From: Terriglobia bacterium
GTDB taxonomy: Bacteria; Acidobacteriota; Terriglobia; UBA7540
NCBI GenBank assembly: GCA_030040455.1
Contig: JASHTR010000420.1
Location: 1-5,555, forward strand
Reading direction: 5' to 3'
Length of the DNA stretch: 5,555 bases
The position numbers and the translations under genes were made by a program. Below, in pieces: positions 1-5,555 of the stretch; within the stretch, counting starts at the first letter, position 1; each line of letters begins with the position of its first letter. The notes below the pieces were generated by a model. It worked only from the letters and a program-made list of their open reading frames with translations. It did no database searches and was not told the origin of the DNA.

Positions 1-1
1 C

Positions 2-130
2 TTCGTGCTGATTCTGGTGGCGGTTGAATGCTCGCTCGCCAAACTGAGGCTATTTCGGATCAGTGAGTTTCTGGGTGTGGCGTTTATCACATCAGTGGCC
101 GCAATGATCATGTGGCTATTTGCCCTGTGA
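2..130 (+). CDS. hyfC: HyfC/HycD/NuoH-like membrane anchor subunit, C-terminal end only
   Basis: The reading frame is open from the left edge to the TGA at 128-130 and gives 42 residues, the C-terminal end of a protein whose start lies outside the window. It contains AKLRLFRISEFLGVAF, which matches the cytoplasmic loop and last helix typical of HycD/HyfC subunits (usually AKxRxFRxPEFLG), followed by a hydrophobic helix ending in MIMWLFAL. In this family the subunit is the counterpart of complex I NuoH: it anchors the soluble arm to the membrane and links the redox site to the ion-translocating arm. The next gene starts 18 bases downstream in the same frame. The short fragment limits certainty, but its position directly before a HyfE-like gene supports the call. 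No key charged residues of the main channel can be judged from this piece. Confidence 0.85.
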   Translation, partial: FVLILVAVECSLAKLRLFRISEFLGVAFITSVAAMIMWLFAL

Positions 131-148
131 GGCTCTCAAGGAGGCTGG

Positions 149-829
149 ATGGTGAGTGAGCCGTTCCTGTATCAGTTTAACGCGCTGGCGGGCGGGCTGT
201 TTCTTCTGGCCACGTTCGGCATGGTCGCCACGCGGCAGGTGCGAGGGTGCATTCGATTCTATATTTTGCAATCAGTGTTTCTGGGCGTTTCCGCGTTCGT
301 ATTGGGCATTCACCCGGTTTCGTGGGATTTGCTGGGGGTCGCAGCCATTAATATCATCAATAAGGCATTTATTATTCCCTGGCTTTTGCGTCGCACTATT
401 CCCGAGGAAGTACACACGCGGCGTGAGATCTCCCAAGTGCTCAACATTCCGGCTTCGCTCCTGGTAGCGCTGGTGATTGCCATTGGCGCGTACTTTCTTA
501 CCTTGCCGTGGGTCAGTCTCGCCGGCGGTTCGGCTGCTGGAGTCAACATTCCGATTGGGCTCGCCGCCTTGTTGCTGGGCGCCTTTACCCTTACGGTGAG
601 ACGCGAAGCGGTCCCGCAACTGCTCGGTTTGATCGCCATGGAGAATGGCGCTTTTTTTACCAGCATCGCAATCGCTCCAGAGTTGCATCTCTTCGTTGAG
701 CTGATCGTTGCCTTCGACGTCCTGATCGCGGTCTTTGTGATCGGAGTGCTCACCCGGGCGATTCATGAGCACATTGGTACGACGGAAGTAGGATCCCTGG
801 CGGTCCTCCGGGAGGAGCCCCGCCCATGA
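149..829 (+). CDS. hyfE: HyfE-like (NuoK-related) membrane subunit
   Basis: This 226-residue integral membrane protein matches the usual size of HyfE. I see about seven hydrophobic segments, roughly residues 7-28, 37-55, 61-82, 99-119, 133-150, 156-176 and 178-204. The C-terminal half carries the NuoK-like signature: Glu165 in LIAMENGAFF and Glu184 in LFVELIVAFDVLIAVFV. By family analogy these are the two buried glutamates used in proton transfer. Lys72 lies in a membrane segment (INKAFIIPWLL), as is common in HyfE. The subunit should sit between the anchor and the antiporter-type subunits. The start at 149 is the only in-frame ATG after the preceding stop, with AAGGAGG at 138-144. A GTG directly after it is a possible but less likely start. 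The last four bases overlap the next gene. The call is strong from motif and position. Confidence 0.92.
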   Translation: MVSEPFLYQFNALAGGLFLLATFGMVATRQVRGCIRFYILQSVFLGVSAFVLGIHPVSWDLLGVAAINIINKAFIIPWLLRRTIPEEVHTRREISQVLNIPASLLVALVIAIGAYFLTLPWVSLAGGSAAGVNIPIGLAALLLGAFTLTVRREAVPQLLGLIAMENGAFFTSIAIAPELHLFVELIVAFDVLIAVFVIGVLTRAIHEHIGTTEVGSLAVLREEPRP

Positions 830-2343
830 CGGTTATCGCGATCCTCCTCGTGCCGCTTGTCGCGGCAGTGCTGTGCTGGATTCCCCCGATCGGGAAGCGG
901 GCCGCCGGGCCGATCACTTTGGTGGCTTCGCTCGCCCTGCTCGTGGTCGGGCTGCGTGTAGTGGCACAGGTGCTTGTGCTCGGCAAGGTCGTCACCGCAC
1001 CCGGCTGGCTGGAAGTGGATGCTTTCGGTGCGCTGATTCTTCTGCTCGTCGCTGGAGTTGGCCTGCTCGCCTGCCTCTACTCTATCGGCTACATGCCGCG
1101 GATGACCCACAATCCCTCCGTCCTTCACCACTATTATGGCAACTTCAATCTTTTTATCTTCTCCATGGTCATGGTTCCCGTGGTGGTGAGCCCGAGCGTG
1201 GAGTGGCTGGCGGTGGAGTTTACAACGCTGCTGTCCGTTCTCCTGGTGGGCTTTGAAAGTAACCGGGAGGCGCTCGAAGCCGCGTGGAAATACGCCATCC
1301 TTACCTTGACCGGCGCGGCGATTGCCCTTTTTGGATTCCTGCTTCTCTTCTGGGCCATGCATAAGGGCGGAGGGTTAACGTACACGTGGGCGGGACTGGC
1401 GGCGGTCGCGGCGAAAATGCCACCGGCAATTACAAAGACGGCTTTCCTGATGGTCCTGGTGGGTTTCGGCGCCAAAGTCGGACTCGTGCCTCTGCACACC
1501 TGGCTGCCGGACGCTCACAGCCAGGCGCCCACTCCGATCTGCGCCCTCCTTTCGGGCGTCGAAACCACGGCTGTGCTGTATGTCATCCTTCGCCTGATGC
1601 CCATCGTGCATCCCTCGCTCGGAGGCACTACCGAGCGTTGGGCTTTAGTGTTCGGACTCCTCTCGGTGGGTGTGGCGGCGTTCCTGCTGATTCAGGTACA
1701 CGACTACAAGCGCCTGTTTGCGTACTCGACCGTCGAGCACATGGGCATCGTCCTCACTGCGGCCGGATTGGGAGGCGCTGCGGCCCATTATGGCGCTATG
1801 TACCAAATCATCGCTCACACGGCTACAAAATCATTCTGTTTTTTTGCGGCGGGGGCGGTTCTTCTGGTTACCGGGAAGCGTGATATCGCTTCGGTCGAAG
1901 GATTGATGCGGCGCTCGCCTCTCACCGGTTCCGCTCTTCTGCTCGGCGCCCTTGCGATTGCCGGAGCTCCGCCCTTTGTCGTTTTTCTCGGCGAGTTCTC
2001 TATTCTCAAAGCAGGAATTGGCGAGAGGCATTACGTTGCGGTGGGTTTGCTAGCGCTCTTTCTCGTGGTGGCTTTTTTTGGGATCCTCCTGCACGTGAAT
2101 CGCATGGTTTTGGGTCGCTCCTCCGAAAAGGCACACGGCCTGCCCGTCGCCGAAGCCGAGGGGGAAGGCGTTGCAATTGGGGCATCCACCGAAAAGACTC
2201 TTTTTTTGCCGGCCGCCATACCGGGGGCTTGCCGGCTCACGCTGCTTCTGGCTGCGATTCCGGTGATTGTGCTTGGCGTTTACGTGCCGCATTCAGTGTA
2301 TGAGCTATTGAGCCGAGCGGCCGCAGTCATGGGAGGAGGATGA
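826..2343 (+). CDS. hyfF: HyfF-like proton antiporter-type subunit (NuoM/MrpD family)
   Basis: A 505-residue polytopic protein of the NuoL/M/N-MrpA/D family, about 14 helices, inferred to move protons in the membrane arm. Visible family residues are Glu131 in the TM5 motif WLAVEFTTLLSVLLVGF, Lys156 in AAWKYAIL, Lys217 in the TM7 motif GFGAKVGLVPLHTWLPDAHS, Lys295 in HDYKRLFAYSTVEHMG (the EHMG form is typical of HyfF), Lys335 in HTATKSFCFF, and Glu390/Lys395 in FLGEFSILKAG. The broken-helix segment after APTPICALLSG reads VETTAVLY. It has Glu246, and Thr248 stands where NuoM and MrpD carry a lysine. A hydrophilic stretch at about 431-457 separates the last two helices. The start is an ATGA overlap with hyfE, preceded by GGGAGGAG. 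The protein is full length, with no frameshift. Confidence 0.93.
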   Translation: MTVIAILLVPLVAAVLCWIPPIGKRAAGPITLVASLALLVVGLRVVAQVLVLGKVVTAPGWLEVDAFGALILLLVAGVGLLACLYSIGYMPRMTHNPSVLHHYYGNFNLFIFSMVMVPVVVSPSVEWLAVEFTTLLSVLLVGFESNREALEAAWKYAILTLTGAAIALFGFLLLFWAMHKGGGLTYTWAGLAAVAAKMPPAITKTAFLMVLVGFGAKVGLVPLHTWLPDAHSQAPTPICALLSGVETTAVLYVILRLMPIVHPSLGGTTERWALVFGLLSVGVAAFLLIQVHDYKRLFAYSTVEHMGIVLTAAGLGGAAAHYGAMYQIIAHTATKSFCFFAAGAVLLVTGKRDIASVEGLMRRSPLTGSALLLGALAIAGAPPFVVFLGEFSILKAGIGERHYVAVGLLALFLVVAFFGILLHVNRMVLGRSSEKAHGLPVAEAEGEGVAIGASTEKTLFLPAAIPGACRLTLLLAAIPVIVLGVYVPHSVYELLSRAAAVMGGG

Positions 2344-2344
2344 C

Positions 2345-3934
2345 ATGGCGACCCTGGCAGAATTGGCCATGCAAGCCGAGCAAAAATGGCCTGGGCAAGT
2401 CCAGGCGTGGGTGGACCGCCGAAGTCCGCTCTGCGAGTTGCGGTGTCCTCCTTCCGAGGTTCTGCCCGAGGTCGTGCGGTGGGTTGTTGTGGACCTCGGC
2501 TACCGGTTTGCCGGCTTGATCGTTGAACAAGAGACGGAAGCGTGGGACCTCCGGTACCTGTTTTATTCGATCCACGGCACGCCGGGCTGGGCGCGGCTGA
2601 GGATTCGCCAGCCGCTTGAGATGCGGAGCGTTCCGAGCATCAGTCCGCAGGTACACGCTGCGGACTGGCACGAACGCGAAGCTGAAGATCTTTTTGGTAT
2701 CACCTTCGAAGGACATCCACGGCTGGGGGACTTCGTGCTGCACGACGACCTGTGGCAGGAAGAGGTCGCTCCCATGCGGCGGGATTTCGATGAACGAATA
2801 GCCATTGTTGAGCGGAACCCGGATCTGAAATGGAGACCAAGACGAATCGTGAAGGATCCGGGCGCCTTCGCGATGCCCGTTGGCCCTATTTATTCCGGAG
2901 TGACGGAGTCGGCGCTTTTCCTTCTTGAAACGGTCGGCGAGGATGTCATCCGCGCCTTTCCCCGATTGTTTTACAAATATCGAGCCATTGAAAAGATTGC
3001 CGAAGGGCGCAAGGTGGAAGAGTGCCTGCTTCTGGCGGAGCGTTTTGCCGCCACCACCGCCTTCGCCCACGCGCTGGCTTTCAGCCAGGCGATCGAGACG
3101 ATTTGCCGCGTGAAGGTTCCTCCTCGCGCCCAAACGCTGAGAGTGCTGGCGGCGGAGCTCGAGCGCTTTCGGCACCATGTTGGCGTGATTCATGAGATTT
3201 GCGAATCCACAGGCTTATCCGTGGCCGCCAGCCAGGCGTCCATCCTTGAGGAAGACTTGTTAAGGGTCAGTTGTGATTTGGCGGGGCATCGCTATCTTTT
3301 CGGACTCGCCATTCCCGGGGGACTCACCCGCAATTTCACTGACGCCGCCTGCGGTGGGGCAATCGAAGCAGCCGTGCTGGTGCTGCGAAAGCTGCACGAG
3401 CTCGAAGACGGGCTGCGCTACTCCAGCAGCTTTCTGGACCGCCTGGAGGGCGTCGGAATCATTTCGGGTGACGAAGCGCGCGAGTTTGGCCTGGTCGGTC
3501 CCATCGCCCGAGCGTCGGGACTGGAAGGGGATCTGCGGAAAGCTCAGCCGTATGCCGGCTACCAGCATTTTGCCTTTGACGCTCCCTTAGAAATCGAAGG
3601 AGACGGCTTTGCGCGCCTTCGCGTCTTGCTAGCAGAGGCCGCAGAGTCGGTCCGCATCATGCAGGAGGTCTCGGGCCGGCTTGAGGCTGGTGAAGTTTCA
3701 GTACCTGTTAGCCCGATGCCGGGACGGGCGTTCGGATGGGTGGAAGCTCCGCGTGGCGCCGCCTTCCACGGGGTGCACTTGGGTGGTGGCGGCATAGTTC
3801 AGCGCTACCGGGTGATTGCCCCTTCGTTCGTCAATTGGCATGGCTTTCACTTGGCGGCCGAAGATTTCGCCTTCCAGGATTTCCCCATCATCCTGGCGAC
3901 GTTCGGCCTGTCTGTGGCCGAGAATGACCGGTAG
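2345..3934 (+). CDS. hyfG: NuoC-NuoD fusion, HyfG/HycE-like large subunit lacking Ni-Fe ligands (Ehr type)
   Basis: 529 residues. Residues 1 to about 170 are a NuoC (30 kDa)-like domain with the signature HEREAEDLFGITFEGHPRL (109-127). The rest is a NuoD/[NiFe] large-subunit domain with GPIYSG (180-185), GPIARASG (385-392), WVEAPRG (465-471) and RYRVIAPSFVNW (487-498). The N-terminal Ni-binding motif, normally ERICGIC, reads ERFAATT, so both cysteines are replaced (Ala235, Thr238). The C-terminal DPCxxC site reads GLSVAENDR, with Ser523 and Glu526 at the ligand positions. The protein stops right after Asp-Arg, as complex I NuoD does, with no cleavable tail. It cannot hold a normal Ni-Fe centre and fits the Ehr class, of unknown substrate. 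Tyr183 replaces the His of GPxH. The start is one base after the hyfF stop, led by GGAGGAGG at 2332-2339. Confidence 0.93.
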   Translation: MATLAELAMQAEQKWPGQVQAWVDRRSPLCELRCPPSEVLPEVVRWVVVDLGYRFAGLIVEQETEAWDLRYLFYSIHGTPGWARLRIRQPLEMRSVPSISPQVHAADWHEREAEDLFGITFEGHPRLGDFVLHDDLWQEEVAPMRRDFDERIAIVERNPDLKWRPRRIVKDPGAFAMPVGPIYSGVTESALFLLETVGEDVIRAFPRLFYKYRAIEKIAEGRKVEECLLLAERFAATTAFAHALAFSQAIETICRVKVPPRAQTLRVLAAELERFRHHVGVIHEICESTGLSVAASQASILEEDLLRVSCDLAGHRYLFGLAIPGGLTRNFTDAACGGAIEAAVLVLRKLHELEDGLRYSSSFLDRLEGVGIISGDEAREFGLVGPIARASGLEGDLRKAQPYAGYQHFAFDAPLEIEGDGFARLRVLLAEAAESVRIMQEVSGRLEAGEVSVPVSPMPGRAFGWVEAPRGAAFHGVHLGGGGIVQRYRVIAPSFVNWHGFHLAAEDFAFQDFPIILATFGLSVAENDR

Positions 3935-3949
3935 GAGGGTCTGGAGAGA

Positions 3950-4735
3950 ATGAGCCCATGGGTTCTTAACGGATTACGCCGGGGAGTAATTACAACTTCC
4001 TATCCGGCACATCAAGAGGCCGCCAAAGGCGTCTCGCCGGGATTACCCGCAAGCCTCGTCCCTGTGACTGAAGAGGCTGGCCGGGTTTTGGAAGCACTTT
4101 GTCCGACGGGCGCTATCAGCCTTGAGCGCGGAGAAGCACGAGTGGATTATCGCCGCTGCATTCATTGCTTCCGATGCTGTCGCGGAACCGATCTGCCGCT
4201 CGACTGGAAGCCCGGTTACGAGTGGGCGACGCTCACGACCGGCGGCTTAAGCGCGGCCGCATGGCCGAAGGCTTTCCATAAATCAATGCACATTCTGGTG
4301 GTTGATGCGGGAGATTGTGGGGCCTGCTTGAATGAGGTCAAGCAACTCAGCAATCCCTACTACAACATTCATCGTTTGGGCTTCTTTATCACCCCCACCC
4401 CGCGCAAAGCTGACATTCTTCTGGTTGTGGGACCGGTCACCGACCATATGCGGCTGCCATTGCAGGCGGCATATGACGCGATGCCCACCCCGAAGCTGGT
4501 GATGGCGGTGGGGGCCTGCGCGCTTTCGGGTGGCGTTTTCGGTCCTAGTTTTGTTGCCCGTGGCGGGGTGAAAGACGTAATACCTGTCGATGTGGAAGTG
4601 CCAGGTTTTCCGCCTCCGCCGTTGGCGATCTTGCATGGGCTGCTGGTTGCCACTGGCCGCAAGCCGCCAGCCCCCTGGCAGGCCGGGACAGCAGTAGCGG
4701 GATCTACGCGGCCATCTTCCGCTCTGGCAGGATGA
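3950..4735 (+). CDS. hyfI: NuoB-like small subunit with fused N-terminal single-cluster ferredoxin segment (HyfI/HycG-like)
   Basis: 261 residues, about 100 more than a plain NuoB-type core because of an N-terminal segment. That segment begins like HyfH/HycF ferredoxins (RGVITTSYPA) and has CPTGAI (Cys51) and CIHCFRCC (Cys70, 73, 76, 77). Cys51 plus the CxxCxxC would bind one [4Fe-4S] cluster. The NuoB-like core starts near residue 110 and holds DAGDCGAC (Cys123, Cys126), NPYYNIHRLGFFITPTPRKA, LVVGPVTDHM and GACALSGGVFG (Cys190). The fourth proximal-cluster ligand, expected in VPGCPPRP, is Phe220 in VPGFPPPP. Its role would be to carry electrons between a soluble donor or acceptor and the large-subunit site. 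The C-terminal tail from about 237 is low in complexity. The ATG at 3950 has AGGAGG (3933-3938) and GGAG (3943-3946) upstream. Another ATG at 3958 is out of frame. Confidence 0.92.
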   Translation: MSPWVLNGLRRGVITTSYPAHQEAAKGVSPGLPASLVPVTEEAGRVLEALCPTGAISLERGEARVDYRRCIHCFRCCRGTDLPLDWKPGYEWATLTTGGLSAAAWPKAFHKSMHILVVDAGDCGACLNEVKQLSNPYYNIHRLGFFITPTPRKADILLVVGPVTDHMRLPLQAAYDAMPTPKLVMAVGACALSGGVFGPSFVARGGVKDVIPVDVEVPGFPPPPLAILHGLLVATGRKPPAPWQAGTAVAGSTRPSSALAG

Positions 4736-4748
4736 ACCCGCCGTTACA

Positions 4749-4774
4749 ACTTCTCCGAGGCAGAGTGGAGAAGT
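4749..4774 (+). other. Intercistronic hairpin just upstream of the hyfB-like gene
   Basis: ACTTCTCC (4749-4756) and GGAGAAGT (4767-4774) form a perfect 8-bp inverted repeat with a 10-base loop. It fills the only sizeable gap of the operon (4736-4789) and ends four bases before the probable Shine-Dalgarno sequence of the next gene. No T-run follows, so it is not a classical intrinsic terminator. It may affect mRNA processing, stability or the relative output of the downstream gene. The inverted repeat is seen directly; the role is inference. Confidence 0.5.
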
Positions 4775-4777
4775 GCT

Positions 4778-4783
4778 GGAAGG
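4778..4783 (+). promoter_or_regulatory. Shine-Dalgarno sequence that sets the hyfB-like start
   Basis: GGAAGG lies six bases before the ATG at 4790. No other ATG or GTG is in frame between the preceding stop (4733-4735) and 4790, so this site supports 4790 as the start. It is weaker than the AGGAGG-type sites of the other genes in the operon. Confidence 0.6.
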
Positions 4784-4789
4784 GCGCTT

Positions 4790-5555
4790 ATGGATTTCAT
4801 CGCATTTGCCTGGCTGTTCCTGGCGTTGAGTGTGGGGGGAATGCTGGCGGCCGCGTTCTTACCCGAGCGGAGGGTTGTGCCGAGCCTCGGGTGGTTGGGT
4901 GCTGCGGCTTCTGTAGCCCTGGGCGCGGCGGGCGTGGACGCCCTTATTTCCCGATCTCCATTTACAGTAAGACTGTGGTCGGTACCGGCGGTCAGCCCCC
5001 TGGTCTTGTCCGTAGATCGGATGTCGGGGTTGTTCCTTTTAGTGTCTGCGCTGGTGTTCCTGGTAACCTCCATTTACTCCATCGAGTATCTGGAGCCTTA
5101 CCGGGAGCATTTTAATGTGCGCTCTTTCAGTGCGGGATATTTTGCGCTCCTTGTTGCGGTGGGCCTGGTGCTCAGCGCCGGCGACGCGTTGAGCTTTCTG
5201 GTGGGTTGGGAGCTGATGTCGCTGTTTGGCTATGCCCTGGTTAATTATCAGAAGCGAGGTGAGGAGAGCGAGCGTCCCGCTTACCTCATGCTAGTCATGG
5301 GAGAGGGGGGCTTTGTGGCGGTGGTTCTGGCTTTCCTAATCATCGCCGGTCATGGCCAAGGCAGCCTTCTCTTTTCCAGCCTGCGCTCGTACTCGGTATC
5401 ACTGGGGTGGCATGTACGGTGGGCGGTTTTCCTGCTTTCCTTCTTTGGTTTTGGTGTGAAAACAGGACTGGCTCCATTCAATCGTTGGCTGCCGCAGGCG
5501 CATCCGATTGCACCCGCGAACGTTTCCGCCGTGCTTTCAGGCGCCTTACTGAATT
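4790..5555 (+). CDS. hyfB: HyfB-like proton antiporter-type subunit (NuoL/MrpD family), N-terminal part
   Basis: The frame is open from the ATG at 4790 to the right edge and gives the first 255 residues; the C-terminal part lies outside the window. The N terminus is hydrophobic (MDFIAFAWLFLALSVGGMLA). Residues 72-100 hold the typical VDRMSGLFLLVSALVFLVTS and YSIEY segment. The TM5 motif GWELMSLFGYALVNY contains Glu141, and the TM7 region FGVKTGLAPFNRWLPQAHPI contains Lys224 and His238, followed by SAVLSGALLN. These match HyfB rather than HyfF, whose counterpart lies upstream. Glu172 in VMGEGGF is an extra charge where HyfB usually has a His-x-Gly. The protein is inferred to be an ion-translocating module of the same complex or of a second one that starts here. 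It is the first gene after the longest intergenic gap (54 bases). Confidence 0.9.
   Translation, partial: MDFIAFAWLFLALSVGGMLAAAFLPERRVVPSLGWLGAAASVALGAAGVDALISRSPFTVRLWSVPAVSPLVLSVDRMSGLFLLVSALVFLVTSIYSIEYLEPYREHFNVRSFSAGYFALLVAVGLVLSAGDALSFLVGWELMSLFGYALVNYQKRGEESERPAYLMLVMGEGGFVAVVLAFLIIAGHGQGSLLFSSLRSYSVSLGWHVRWAVFLLSFFGFGVKTGLAPFNRWLPQAHPIAPANVSAVLSGALLN

Noticed and set aside
272..1362. Long minus-strand open frames opposite hyfE and hyfF.
   Set aside because: They are shadows of strongly supported membrane-protein genes in GC-rich DNA, with charged low-complexity products and no family motifs.
826..2343. A stand-alone Mrp-type cation/proton antiporter.
   Set aside because: The MrpD-like gene lies among anchor, HyfE, large- and small-subunit genes, and its EHMG motif is of the HyfF type.
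2327..3193. A 288-residue minus-strand open frame opposite the large-subunit gene.
   Set aside because: It overlaps conserved NuoC/NuoD motifs on the plus strand and shows no recognisable domain of its own.
2345..3934. Annotation as an active formate hydrogenlyase / hydrogenase-4 large subunit.
   Set aside because: All four Ni-Fe cysteine ligands are absent, so similarity to HycE/HyfG does not mean hydrogenase activity.
4749..4789. A rho-independent terminator between the small-subunit and HyfB-like genes.
   Set aside because: The hairpin has no following T-run; the next bases are a purine-rich Shine-Dalgarno region.
4732..5115. A 127-residue frame starting in an ATGA overlap with the small-subunit stop.
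   Set aside because: The start looks attractive, but the product is rich in Gly, Cys and Arg with no recognisable motif, and it overlaps the clear HyfB-like frame that starts at 4790 with full family motifs.
2..5555. A standard NADH:quinone oxidoreductase (complex I) operon.
   Set aside because: HyfE- and HyfF-specific features, the fused NuoC-NuoD gene and the gene order differ from nuo operons, and no NuoE/F/G modules are visible.

Overview
The window lies inside one plus-strand operon for a membrane-bound, proton-pumping-type complex of the complex I / group 4 [NiFe]-hydrogenase (Hyf/Hyc) superfamily. It is bacterial-looking DNA: GC-rich, tightly packed, with Shine-Dalgarno-led genes. The lineage cannot be fixed from the sequence. 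No mobile element, CRISPR array, RNA gene or intrinsic terminator was seen, and the operon runs off both ends.

Layout from left to right: the last 42 codons of a HyfC/HycD/NuoH-like membrane anchor (2-130); a HyfE-like small membrane subunit (149-829); a HyfF-like antiporter-type subunit (826-2343); a fused NuoC-NuoD-like 'large subunit' of the HyfG/HycE type (2345-3934); a NuoB-like 'small subunit' of the HyfI/HycG type carrying a fused N-terminal ferredoxin-like segment (3950-4735); a 54-base gap with a hairpin; and the start of a second antiporter-type subunit, HyfB-like (4790 to the edge). Gaps between genes are otherwise -4 to +18 bases, which suggests coupled translation.

The main point is that the large subunit is not a hydrogenase. 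Both Cys-x-x-Cys pairs that hold the Ni-Fe site are gone (Ala235/Thr238 and Ser523/Glu526), and the protein ends directly after a complex I-like Asp-Arg tail with no maturation peptide. This matches the poorly understood 'Ehr' (energy-converting hydrogenase-related) class, whose substrate is unknown. The small subunit is also unusual: the fourth cysteine of its [4Fe-4S] site (the usual VPGCPP) is Phe220, and a separate one-cluster ferredoxin segment is fused at its N terminus.

Inferred joint function: electrons enter through the ferredoxin-like segment of the small subunit and reach a redox site at the large/small subunit interface that is neither Ni-Fe nor an evident complex I quinone pocket. 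The anchor and the HyfE/HyfF/HyfB-type membrane arm would couple this to ion translocation. The redox partners are unknown.
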